From positions 248,001-312,000 of the forward strand of contig NC_089428.1 of the NCBI RefSeq assembly GCF_013426205.1: a stretch of 64,000 nucleotides of DNA. The letters are read 5' to 3'. Positions 34,655 through 44,585 of this stretch are shown here, in pieces; the first letter of the stretch is position 1, and every line of letters begins with the position of its first letter. The translations under genes and the position numbers were made by a program. Source of the DNA: Metarhizium brunneum. Lineage: Eukaryota; Ascomycota; Sordariomycetes; Hypocreales; Clavicipitaceae. The notes under the pieces are model-generated. The model was not told the DNA's origin. It did no database searches and saw nothing but the letters and a program-made list of their open reading frames with translations.

Positions 34655-35162
34655 AATTGTACGATACAACCCTTGTTACGCTTATACTATCATGCTAGCC
34701 TATCTACTACGACATGTTTAGATTGTATATCTATTATAGTTTACCACAATGGTGCCGTTTTCTCCCTAGTCTCACTATCCTACATTGTTCGTTGTATGGC
34801 CTCGCATTAGTCACATACAACGGCTTGTCCTCTCGACGTCGCATAATGGAGTAGCACACACACTCCTCGGCTTGCTTCGGGACAAAATTGGACATTATTT
34901 TGTCTTGAATGTACGTCATATGCTACGTGGTCCCGGAACTACCTTTGTCTAGGTGATACTGCATTGCATGTTTAAAGGGAGGGACTGCGGAATCTTGCTG
35001 AAGCTTGGCTTTGCTTCCTTAACACTCCGGCGAGGTACGGTACATGATTAAATATCAGTATTTGACCCCAGCAAGCAAAATGCAATTCCAATGGTGCCTG
35101 TTATAGTTGAACCTTGTATACCTCTTGGTTGTACGTACCCTGTATTTCAAACGTTGACAAGC
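34655..35162. other. Intergenic stretch, no gene seen
   Basis: AT-moderate spacer that probably includes the promoter of the small secreted gene downstream. Nothing else recognised. Confidence 0.4.
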
Positions 35163-35630
35163 ATGCGTTTTTCAAGCGTTATTCCTTTCGTCCTCTTGAC
35201 TTTAGAGTCAGCGCAACAGATCAACTTGTTCGCGGTGAGCATGGTTACACACGTCAAGACAATTAGCCCATCGATGAACAGCCTTTATTTAAGGCTGTTC
35301 TTTACGGCGACGACGGCTATAAATTTGGTGTTGAAAGGGGTCCATGTGTCAACTTGAAAGGCCAGTAATATGATTCCAATCAACCTGTCGAGAACTTGTT
35401 ACAGAAAATCAGACTAATGCTAAAATTCCAGCCCTAGTTTCGACGGGATCGAGGTTGGATTGGACGATGCCTGCGTCCTTTACAAGTTCTTTTATGGCCT
35501 AAAGCTAATAGGAATCAGAGATGGGAACCGCTATACCGAGTTCAAATCATTTCCTCATGGGCAACACAACATCACGAATAGAGTGTTCAAGTCTATATAT
35601 TGCCCTATACCAGAACGGGAACCCGGGTAG
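35163..35630 (+). CDS. Small secreted protein, possibly beta/gamma-crystallin-like
   Basis: Three exons (35163-35234, 35282-35364, 35432-35630) with introns of 47 and 67 bp; the product has 117 residues. No single open frame reveals this gene. It appears only when the exons are joined, which is supported by phase agreement at both junctions and an uninterrupted, protein-like sequence. Residues 1-18 form a signal peptide. The mature part has three Cys, in GPCVNL, DACVLY and IYCPIP, and ends EREPG. The spacing of LYGDDGYKFG, CVLYKFFYG and VFKSIYC resembles fungal crystallin-fold secreted proteins, but this is a weak pattern match. Function unknown; an effector role is inference. Confidence 0.6.
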
Positions 35631-36100
35631 CAGATGCCAGATGGAGAGGCCGATGTTTGTCAAAGAAATTAAAAGAGCCCTAGACAATGCAAAGACAGTT
35701 GTCGTACTAGTTATACGTATTTGGGTAGACTCTGTCGTCTCTAGGTCCCTGCGGTAGATGAGACGCGGGACGACTCGCCCCGCCTTCGAGACAAGTGCGC
35801 CTGTTACATATCTGAATACATGTTTTAGCCCCTTTTCATTCAAATACTCAGATTCAATTCATGCGTTAGACCGTTCGTAGCAGAACCCCTAGAGCCCTTC
35901 ACCCGTCGGCGAGTCACGGGTTGCGACAGCGGCCGCGTGAAATACAGTCTATATAGGAAGCGATTCCGAGAACATTCATCATAATAGGGTAGCAGTAACC
36001 GGGTGACATGACCTGAACCCAGTCCCTTGGTGCAGACTATCTGCAGGAGAAGCGAATCATGAGAGGCGAAATATCCGTCAAGCTATTCCTGCCAATCTTC
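35631..36100. other. Intergenic stretch, no gene seen
   Basis: Spacer between convergent genes without a recognisable feature. Confidence 0.4.
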
Positions 36101-37459
36101 CTACTTCTCCATCCACCCCAACTCGAGTCCCGCCCTTGCGCCAATAATTGATAGTTCCTCTCGTTGCTCATTAGTCATTTCGCAATACTCTGAAGAAATA
36201 GGCAGAACAATGCGACGCAAACAAGTATAGCGCGACAAGGATGGACTCGCCAGCTCCAGTTTTACCGCGTGTATAATAGAGTCATCGTCATCCCACTCCC
36301 ATTCCTCATGGTCATTCAGGTCTGCCGTTAGCTCAAGCTCCTCAAGGCCCAAAGGAAGCGCACTCAAGAGTTTCGAAGCCGGTGATTCCGAAAACCCCAT
36401 CAAGAAGACCCACGGAAGACGTAATTTCCTAAGTTTACCCAGACGGGACATTCCATCCAGCGATCCCTGGAATTCCAGCAGAGGAGGGTCGTAATCCCCG
36501 ACGGATATCCTGGGACGTGTGATTGCACCAATAGTCAAGTCGGTGAGCGTATCGGCAACTTCGTTCAACGCTACAGCTGCCGTGTCGAGGTCAAGCACGT
36601 CCTTGCTAACCTCCTCGTCAAGATCGGGCTGATAAGACCAGTGCCAATGCAGCCTCTGGAGACCCTTTAGAACCGAGAGCACGGGGCCGATGCGTGATTC
36701 GCGCAGCCGGTAAATGTCTAGTGACACGATGGATGAGGCGGCTGGCGGATGCGAACAAGGCCAGGCGAACTCGACCGGGCTGTCAATAGATACGGATAGG
36801 TTCTGGATTCTCGGGAGGTAAAACAGGGCAAGAACATCGGCCGCGTTACACACGTCGATGTGGTGCCATTCTTTGGTCCTAAACTCGGACTTGACAGAGC
36901 GTAGGTCTTCATATGCAGGCAAGTTGTACGTGTTTGGCGGCCCGCAAAGAGCGCATTGAAATATCCCTCCCCAGAGTCGGCTTCGAACAGTGAAGTTGGG
37001 CCCAAGGCGAAGGGACGTTAAATTAGGCACCATGGCGAGAAGCAGTGCCACGATGGCGTCGACGCTGCCAGAGTGCAACTCGTCTATCCAAAGCTTGGTA
37101 AATGGTACTCTGGTTGATTCGATGACCTCGGTTGCCTTGCTGAGCAGATGAGCGTCGAGGGGGGGTACAGGCGGCTCCCTGACTTCGGGCCTGTCTTTGA
37201 ACCCATTTCCCACTAGGCGTAGGTTGCGGATGTAGCCAGACAGCTCGCGTCGGTCGAGAAGGCTTTGGAGTAGGAGGATAACAGGCGGCGTGCGTCGCCA
37301 AGTCCAGCTTACCTCAACCGTCGAGTAGACCAGAGGCAGGGCTAGGGCGCGGATGGATTTGTTGACGCGACTCATGGAGAGCAAGTCGTTCAAGGATAGC
37401 AATTCCAAGAGAGACAGTAGCAGCTCACTCGGCCAATGCTTGAGCGGCGGGACGGCCAT
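36101..37459 (-). CDS. F-box protein with LRR-like body
   Basis: A 452-residue protein from the ATG at 37459. An N-terminal F-box (residues about 4-45: LKHWPSELLLSLLELLSLND, then SMSRVNKSIRALALPLVYSTV) would bind Skp1 in an SCF ubiquitin ligase. The rest has leucine-rich stretches (LTSLRLGPNF, LGKLRKLRLPWVFL, LGLEELELTADLND) typical of fungal F-box proteins that use LRR-like repeats to bind substrate. The frame is open upstream, but only to TTG. A GTAAGC...CTCTCCAG intron (37560-37475) probably lies in the 5' leader. Substrate unknown. No sign of decay. Confidence 0.75.
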   Translation of the reverse strand: MAVPPLKHWPSELLLSLLELLSLNDLLSMSRVNKSIRALALPLVYSTVEVSWTWRRTPPVILLLQSLLDRRELSGYIRNLRLVGNGFKDRPEVREPPVPPLDAHLLSKATEVIESTRVPFTKLWIDELHSGSVDAIVALLLAMVPNLTSLRLGPNFTVRSRLWGGIFQCALCGPPNTYNLPAYEDLRSVKSEFRTKEWHHIDVCNAADVLALFYLPRIQNLSVSIDSPVEFAWPCSHPPAASSIVSLDIYRLRESRIGPVLSVLKGLQRLHWHWSYQPDLDEEVSKDVLDLDTAAVALNEVADTLTDLTIGAITRPRISVGDYDPPLLEFQGSLDGMSRLGKLRKLRLPWVFLMGFSESPASKLLSALPLGLEELELTADLNDHEEWEWDDDDSIIHAVKLELASPSLSRYTCLRRIVLPISSEYCEMTNEQREELSIIGARAGLELGWMEK

Positions 37460-38321
37460 CTTTTTGAATCGCCTCTGGAGAGAGGCGGATGGCGATGCCT
37501 GACTCGGTCGGGCTCTGCGTCGCGAGAGACAAGGTCCCCGGGCAGCGGGCGATGGCTTACCTTTTCGTGGGGGATAAGGAAGTGCGCACGGCGAGTTGGA
37601 TTCAAGGGCCGTCGAGAAGGTGGAGGTGGTCAAGTCTATATAGGTTCACGGATATTGTCCCTGGTTCAAGCAGATGACCCGCATTGATTGCATGACACGA
37701 GTTGCCAAGGCTAACCCTTTCGGGGCCTAGTCTGTCCCAGCTTTTACATGTATGCAACAACTGCCGGCTGGGGCTATGCCGAACCGTGGCACGAGCCGAC
37801 GCCCAAAAGGAACTGGGCAGTCAGACAGGGTTTATTAGAGTTCATTTTGACTGTTTCACACATTACCCCAGGTCAAGGTAAGTGGGCTGGGCACGTATGT
37901 ATGTACCCGTCCGCGACTCGGAGTCTGGTCGTTGACATAAAAGTGGACGAGCCACTTGCATGCGTGCAGGCGGATATACCCGGAATTAGCAAGGAGGACT
38001 TGACTCCACATGCGCACGCGGCCTCTGGCCACGAATTGCGCCGGGCTGGCCAATCCACCATTGGCAATTACACGCTAGAACCTTTCTAGAATTGCTCCAG
38101 TCACTCGTGGTCCATGTCTGTAAATAATTGCAGTGCCTCACAACAAAGAGATTGTATTGCCAAGGCAAACTATGGTTCAAAGCGCAAATATAGCGAGTAT
38201 TCTAGACCAACATGCGAATTCCTTGCATAGAGAAACCAAGACCCAAGTCCATCTATACCAGGTACGCGCGCCGGACACAAGCTGACCGTTGCGCTTGGAA
38301 GCGACAGCGTTGCTCGCTTCT
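37460..38321. other. Intergenic stretch
   Basis: It contains the predicted 5' leader intron of the F-box gene (37475-37560). Otherwise no gene or repeat is seen. Confidence 0.4.
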
Positions 38322-39460
38322 TCAAGGCCTCTTTGGTGGCTTGGGCTTGCGAGTCGGCTTGGGCTTGACAGGCTTGCTACCGCCACCTTGGTTGTCTGTA
38401 CTTTCACCAGGGTTAGTATCCGTATTGCCATCCCCCGGGGGTGACAAAGGGTTGAAAGGCGGTCCACCGTTGCTTCCACCCGGGTTGGTCTTCGGCTTCG
38501 GCTTCGGCTTGCCACCCGGAGGCGACAAAGGGTTGAAAGGCGGTCCACCGTCGCTTCCACCCGGGTTGGTATTCGGCCTTGGAGGAGGGGGCAAAGGGTT
38601 GGGAGGTGGCAGGTCCGGCCGTGTCGGCGCCGGCGTGAGCTTCTTGTTTTTGATCAAGGTCTTGTAGTCAAATGATTCCCTGTCAGGATTCGCGGCCTTA
38701 TCCGCGTCAACCCTGCCTTTATTCAGTACGTAGATGCCGTTTACAAACTTGTCGCAGCCCCATTGTTCCTGGACGTTCAGTTAGTACTTTGCTGAGGGTA
38801 GTTGACTTTTTTGGAGACATGTAGACATGTACATACGCCGTTGCCACAGGGGGCCAGGATACCAGGTTCCTCCTGGCCATCGGCATTCTTCTGGGAGGAA
38901 ATTGCGACAATCTTTGTACCTTCACCAGGTTGCAACTTTTCAGAACGGACATGGGACTCGTACCAGGTGTGAAAGGCTATTACCTCACCACACCTTCCTC
39001 CATTCTTGTGGGCCCTGCCTTCATTCTCGTCTTCGCACACCTTCAGGTCGCCTTGGACCTGGGATTCTCGATCATAAGGTTTGTTTGGGCCTTTTGCTGA
39101 GGACCCAAAGATGAGTTCGTTGCCAACAAGGAGGGTCGTCATGACATTTGGAACCTTTTTGTCAAGGCCATTGGCTTCAGCGCTTTTCTGCATCTCGATG
39201 AAAGCATCCGTAGCAATATCGTATAGCTGGCTATCCGAAATCTCTGGCTTCTCATCAAATTTGAGGTGACTGGTGTAGACGATTGAACCTTGGTGTGTGT
39301 ACAGGTCACGGTCAAGCTTGATTTGAAGACCATCCTCTGGGATTTCCGGCTCCGCTTTTAGCTGCCATTTCTTTCCTCCTTGCGCTGTCAAGACTTGACT
39401 AAAAGACAACAGTATAGTGAGGTAGAACCACAGGAAACCCGTGATCTTGGGCAACTCCAT
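38322..39460 (-). CDS. Secreted protein with deaminase-like zinc motifs and proline-rich tail
   Basis: Exons 39460-38837 and 38768-38322, separated by a 68-bp intron with GTATGT donor and TACTAAC branch site; the product has 356 residues. Residues 1-27 form a signal peptide. The mature domain (30-255) has a Cys-x-Glu motif in NGGRCGEVIAFHTWYE (Cys157, Glu159) and, 45 residues later, APCGNGEQWGC (Cys205, Cys213). Cys/His-x-Glu followed by Pro-Cys and another Cys is the zinc-site logic of the cytidine-deaminase-like superfamily, including polymorphic-toxin deaminases, though the last Cys is spaced wider than the usual PCxxC. The C-terminal 100 residues are a Pro/Gly/Lys tail with a tandem repeat (NPGGSDGGPPFNPLSPPG). 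Divergent from aerolysin-like gene 3. Enzymatic identity is tentative. Confidence 0.6.
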
Positions 39461-41062
39461 GGCTTCAGAGTTTCATACAAGACTCTCTGTTATTGTTGTT
39501 GTTGTTGTTGTTGTTTTTTGCAGAAGAAGAAAAAGAGAATGCTAAAACAAAGACGCAGTTAGTATATATTTGGAGACGGCCCCGGATGGTTACGCTGAGA
39601 CTTACAAAGGTTTCTGGCCGGAAGCCTGTGTAAACTGTTTTTGAATGCTTTGTAAGGAGCGTCGTAACTTGGCTACCTAAAGACCAGAGTTTGCTTTTCG
39701 AGATTGGACCGGCGGAAATGAGACTCTAAATACTCAATAATAACGGAAGTTGATTCTTCTTCATTCCGGAACGTGTCCGACAACGGCTGCGGATTCCGCC
39801 TGGGATTCTTCAGCTGCATTGTTGCGGGAACTTGCGGCTCAGCCTCATGCGATTTTCCCAATGCCCGGCAATGGAAGATGGTAGCTTCAGCTACATGTGC
39901 GTCCATGGCCTTGGTATGATGGCTGCTCCATGACTCCAATACTTGCCGGAAACTTGGCTGTGCAACTCCGAGGAAAGAGCTAGGTGGCCGAGAACGCGTA
40001 CATGCGCATGAATGCTAATTTGTGGTTTGGGCAACATGACTATGGTCAATAGACTCGACGACTAGTGAGTATTGGACATCAAGGCTCATCCATCAGATGA
40101 CGTGCAAATGCCGTCCCATATCAAGCCATGGCAATCTTGGGGTGTCGTTTAGTCAGGGTCTCGTATTATGCTCGGCAGTTGGGACGACCGGCAATATGGT
40201 CACGCCATTTTTCGCATCGAGTCAAATGATACGGAGACGACTTGGAAGACATTCATGACATCTTTTTTTTTTTTTTGTTGAAAAAACAACGTTCGGCAAT
40301 CTGCGAGTCCAGGATGAGAAGCTGGGAGCATTATTCGTGGACCTGGAGTCTAATCCACAATGCAATATACCAGCTTGAGACTCTTTATGCCGGCAATTGC
40401 GCGGCCCCAGCTACCGCGATAAATTATCAATATCTTCCATGTTTAGCTGCGCATTGGCTTGCGGAGACTCATTTCTCTGGGAAAGCTGTATGGGAGAAGA
40501 GTCTCCGCAAGCCAGTGCGCAGCTAAAGAGATCAAGAGGGGCACCGGAGTTTTACATACATATGTAATGATCCCCCACATGGCTATATGAACCAAACGTT
40601 AAATGCTGCCGGGCAAAAGTCGGAGGCCAGTCGAGTTGCATGGTGAGACACAGCCACGAAAACTCCGGCCGTTTGTTTCTGATTGATTCATGACTCGATA
40701 CCCCAAGACATTCCCTCTTGGCATTCATGCCGTCCAGCCCGCAAACATCGTTATACTGGCGACCTCAACGACGCCTGATTCGAATCATGCAAGTGACGAA
40801 CCCGACAACGGCGCCATGGGAAGTTGATGCGCGCCCGACGCAGACGAGGTGCTCTCACAGGCATCATGGCTTTTGGCATCAGACCACGCGGCAACATGAG
40901 GTTGCTGATGCTTGGGCAGGACTTGTGTAGCTTGGACTGGTATTTATATCCAGGCTTGTCGCCTCACCAAAGCAATCAGTATCCAACACGGACAACTCTA
41001 CACTCCTTTCACAACACTCTCGTTACTTGCACATCCGCCTTGCGGACCAACTGCTATCCGCC
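39461..41062. other. Divergent intergenic region with hairpin and simple repeats
   Basis: It lies between the deaminase-like gene and aerolysin-like gene 3. It holds a (TTG)7 tract (39493-39513), a T-rich tract near 40263 and the 86-bp hairpin at 40442-40527. A TTTATA word near 40940 may be the TATA element of the downstream gene. No gene seen. Confidence 0.45.
40442..40527. mobile_element. 86-bp near-perfect hairpin, MITE-like
   Basis: Two 29-bp arms (40442-40470 and 40499-40527) are reverse complements with one mismatch, around a 28-base loop. The arms begin TTTAGCTGCGCA, and the right flank AGAGATCAAGAGGGG resembles the edge of the smaller hairpin at 5179-5208. The element is non-coding, and its size fits a miniature inverted-repeat element or a solo pair of transposon ends. 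Confidence 0.75.
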
Positions 41063-42544
41063 ATGATCAGCATGATGCTCTGGACAGCACTGTCCTTGTC
41101 TGCCGCAACTGCGCACGGCGCTGTTGTGCCCCGACAAGCCGGTGACTTTGACTTGGCTGGAGTCATCCTGCAATCCAGCCAGGTTCAGCGTCATCTCACG
41201 AGCACCAAGAGGTTCATGGGCAAGGAGTTTCCTTACTCAGAGGGCCCCATGGAGGCTTCGAAAGCCGCCCTGGGGGACAAATTCAAGGACGACTATGAGC
41301 ACTTTGTGGAATCCGAGCGCAAATGCTTGTACATTCGCAACTCCTTCATCAAAGAGGCAACACAATCCTTCTTCGATGTCGTCCCCAATGTCGATGCTCC
41401 CGACACCATCACCGAGGAGGAGGAAGAAACGGGATCAGTCACCGAATCAAAGGCCATTGTCGACACGCAGAGGATCGGATGGAACAAGGAAGAGTCGACA
41501 GAAATCGGCGGCTCCGCCACGGTGGGCATACAGTCGGGAATCAGCGCCTTCTCCGTCTCTCTCTCGGCCACCATCTACGGCAACCAGCGCACGACGGGAG
41601 GCCAATACGGCGAGGCCTCGAAGCAGACTGAATACACAGTCACGGAAACCAAGAACTGGAAATGCCCCAAGAACAGCATCTGCAGACACGTCACCTGGAC
41701 GTATACCAGGACCCTCAGGGGCAAATGCATCACCACGCCCTACTACGACGCGCAGTGCGCCAACAGCAAGCACTCCAAGGCCAAGTTCAGTCTCGCGCTC
41801 TTCGGCAAGTGCACGCCCTCGGTCAGGGCAGGCGACCAATTCTACACCTACAGCGACAATGCGTTTGGTGACTTTGACGGAGATCTCAACACCAAGATTC
41901 CCGGCTACGGCCCCGACAACCAGGGCATCAAGATGCCCAAGCCCGACGTCATCGCGTCGCACAAGTTCGCCGACGACGAGTGCACCTTCACCTACGTGCT
42001 GCGCGACAAGAGCGGAAGCCCCGTCCGCGCCAGAGGAAACCTCATCGAGAAGGACAGCAGCCCCCTGTCGGCACAGCCCAAGGTGACCAAGGTCCCCAAG
42101 GCAGTCAAGTGGATCAAGGGTCAAAAGGACCAGAGCGTGTGCGAGCTCGAGGGCGGCTGGTACTGGATGCCCGGCAACCAGTGGTACATTTCTCCCAAGG
42201 ACGGGAATACCGCCAAGAAGTGGGCGCGCCGTGCAGAGCTGCCCGATCCCGTCGACCTCGAGAAGAACTGCCCGGAGAATGGCCAGGCCAAGTCCAAGAG
42301 AGACCTGCCGCCGGCCAACGACCTCAGCGACGTTCCCGCCAACGACCTTGTCCAGATTGAGATTACCCAGGACGACATGCCTGCGTTCCTCGCTGAGCTG
42401 GAGCAGAGTCAGAGCGAGGGCTTCGTGGCCAACACCATTGACGACAAGGCACAGCCCGTCCGCCGTGAGGGTTGGGGTTATCCCCCGGGCCGCAATTTCG
42501 AGCACTGCTTGGACCAGAATATTAAGCAGAATGGCAAAGCCTAA
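41063..42544 (+). CDS. Secreted aerolysin-like protein 3
   Basis: A single-exon protein of 493 residues from the ATG at 41063; further ATGs at codons 4 and 5 also keep the signal peptide (through about residue 20, ending AHGA). Residues 125-195 show the Thr/Ser-rich strand, the Gly-rich core TEIGGSATVGIQSGISAFS and a second strand, followed by Cys201-x5-Cys207 and HVTWTYTRTLRGKC. This is the same order as in the proteins at 3225 and 23264. An extra 230 residues follow, with Gly/Asp-rich and basic segments (including a KSKRDL site that could be cut by a Kex2-like protease) and a Cys near the end. Codon use is GC-rich at third positions, more so than in the paralogue at 23264. Pore formation is inferred from fold only. 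Confidence 0.68.
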   Translation: MISMMLWTALSLSAATAHGAVVPRQAGDFDLAGVILQSSQVQRHLTSTKRFMGKEFPYSEGPMEASKAALGDKFKDDYEHFVESERKCLYIRNSFIKEATQSFFDVVPNVDAPDTITEEEEETGSVTESKAIVDTQRIGWNKEESTEIGGSATVGIQSGISAFSVSLSATIYGNQRTTGGQYGEASKQTEYTVTETKNWKCPKNSICRHVTWTYTRTLRGKCITTPYYDAQCANSKHSKAKFSLALFGKCTPSVRAGDQFYTYSDNAFGDFDGDLNTKIPGYGPDNQGIKMPKPDVIASHKFADDECTFTYVLRDKSGSPVRARGNLIEKDSSPLSAQPKVTKVPKAVKWIKGQKDQSVCELEGGWYWMPGNQWYISPKDGNTAKKWARRAELPDPVDLEKNCPENGQAKSKRDLPPANDLSDVPANDLVQIEITQDDMPAFLAELEQSQSEGFVANTIDDKAQPVRREGWGYPPGRNFEHCLDQNIKQNGKA

Positions 42545-42820
42545 GTCGGTGCGGGGAACAGTCACGGTTGTTGAGCCATCCTGGTGGTGTGGTGGTTTGT
42601 TTCACCCGGGGGCATCTTCCGAGAGGGCCTTGTCTGTGAATTTGACTAGTTGTCGCTACGAAATAGTTGGCCATGTCTCGTTAGTGGGGTGCTTTTGACT
42701 TTTGTCTTTGCTATTTAGTTGTTGAATATAGATTATCATTGTGTTGCGGCTTTTTGCTGCGTCCGCTTGCATTCGAGGTGATTCTGTGACTGATTTGACC
42801 ATGTTGACAAGAAATAAAAG

Positions 42821-42999
42821 TATATATAACTGGTAGTAAGCATAATAACTAGCAGTAAGCATATATAACTAGTAGCAAGCATATATAACTAGTAGCAAGC
42901 ATATACAACTAGCAGTAAGCATATACAACTAGTAGTAAGCATATATAACTAGTAGCAAGCATATATGACTAGTAGCAAGCATATACAACTAGTAGCAAG
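42821..42999. repeat. 20-bp minisatellite, nine copies
   Basis: Nine tandem copies of about 20 bp (consensus CATATATAACTAGTAGCAAG, one copy 19 bp) lie between aerolysin-like gene 3 and the MFS gene. Copies differ at a few positions, mainly T/C and A/G. Non-coding. Confidence 0.92.
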
Positions 43000-43186
43000 T
43001 ATTATTACCTTTAATATTCCGCGCACAAAACTGTCTATCCCGTCATTCGCCAGTGAGGTTCTAACCAACATTTCTATATTCCCGCCAGCACCAAAACGCC
43101 GGGTTGACCCTTGAATGGCGACGTAAAGAATCAAATACCTTAGCCCCCCGGGCCCCTGAGCAGCGGTTGGAAAGCAACGCATGCGA

Positions 43187-44585
43187 CTATACCTTTGCGA
43201 GCAATGCCGAATTCTGCCACCAGCGAGCAACGGCCGACACGACCGTCCCAGCTAGCATCACCACACCACTGAAAACAGCAGCGTGTGTAAAGTTGCCGCC
43301 TGATTCGAGCAACGCCCCGGTAATGGGCGTTCCGGCCAAGGCGGCAACACCCAGCATGGCCATGGCCATTCCGAGATACGTCCCCATCTGGTTGGGCTGC
43401 GGCGTCACCTGCGCAAAGCACGGAGACATTAACGATATGATGCCTCCAGAAAAGAAGCCGTACAAGACGGCAAAGACGATGACGCCGGCGTTGGACGACA
43501 CGGCCGGCCAGCACAGCAGCAAAATGCCGCTGCATGTTCCCTCCACCACCAAGGTGTTGTACCGGCCGATTCTGTCCGCGACGACGCCCGGCAACGACCT
43601 CCCAAACACAGACGCCGCGTTCAAGATGGAGAGCATGTACGAGGCCAGGTTGTCGCTCATGCCTTGCCGCTGCGCAAACTGCGGCAGGTAGAAGAAGGGC
43701 GTGAAAAGGCCGAGCGTCATGAGAAAGAGGCCCGCGACGACGAGCGCATACGGAACCCGCGCAAAGGCCGACGGTAGGAGGATGCTCCCGCGGCGAGGGG
43801 GCAGCCGCTCCTTGACTGTGAGGACGGCGACTGCCATCATGGCCAGAATCACGAATCCCACGACGCGCACCGACCACGCGAAGCCGAGCGACTTGATGGT
43901 CCGGCTGAGCATGATGGGAAACACGACGCCCCCGAGGGAGGATCCGGTGACGGTGATGCCGAGCGCAGTCGCGCGGCGTTTGTGGAAGTAGTGGCTGACG
44001 CAGGTCATGGCTGGCGCGAAGAGCATGCCTGAAGACAGACCTCCCAGGATGCCCTGGGCCAGCATGAACTGATAGTACTGGGTGCACAGCGAGGTCATCA
44101 TGACGGCGACTACCATGATGAGCGCCGGGAGCGGCATCACCTATTCCGGTCAGTGGTCAGTGGTATGGGCCAAAGTCGGGGGGATATGCAAATGTACTTA
44201 CTTTGGCGCCGTAGCGGTCGAACAGTGGTCCTCCAACGACGCCGCCGGCATACAGAAAGAAGAGCTGGACGGATCCGATCCACGATATCGTCGACTGGGT
44301 TTCGTGGGAAAGCATGTGTTGGGAATAGTAATCCTGGTATATGCTGCGTCAGGATAGCCGTTAGCATTGATATTCAAGTACCGAGCCATGGATGACGGGG
44401 CAATCATACCCGTATGCATTCGAGTATCCAAATGTCGAAAACGAGACGCAAAAGCCTCCTGCGACCACCAACCACGCTCTGGTGCCTCCTTCGGGCCAGT
44501 CTGCAGGAGGCTTGGGCTCTTCGAGGTCAGATGGCATGTCCATGCTGCAGCTAGCGTGGGATGTTTGTGCAGTAGAGTCAGTCAT
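43187..44585 (-). CDS. MFS transporter, monocarboxylate (MCT)-like
   Basis: Exons 44585-44410, 44343-44202 and 44140-43187, with introns of 66 and 61 bp; the product has 423 residues. An upstream in-frame ATG at 44630 is an alternative start. After a short acidic/Pro N terminus, [17 protein letters not shown] opens TM1, as in fungal MCT homologues. [11 protein letters not shown] at the end of exon 2 is the loop 2-3 signature (G-x3-D-R/K-x-G). Later segments ([38 protein letters not shown]) match the MCT family. About twelve membrane helices can be traced. It probably moves a monocarboxylate or related organic acid by proton symport at the plasma membrane; substrate unknown. It converges on aerolysin-like gene 3. 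Confidence 0.85.

Noticed and set aside
41447..42565. 372-codon antisense frame opposite aerolysin-like gene 3
   Set aside because: It is a composition shadow of the GC-rich third positions on the plus strand and has no domain or start context.
43140..44087. 315-codon frame overlapping the MCT-like transporter
   Set aside because: It lies in a second frame on the same strand with no membrane-helix pattern, and the transporter frame explains the region.
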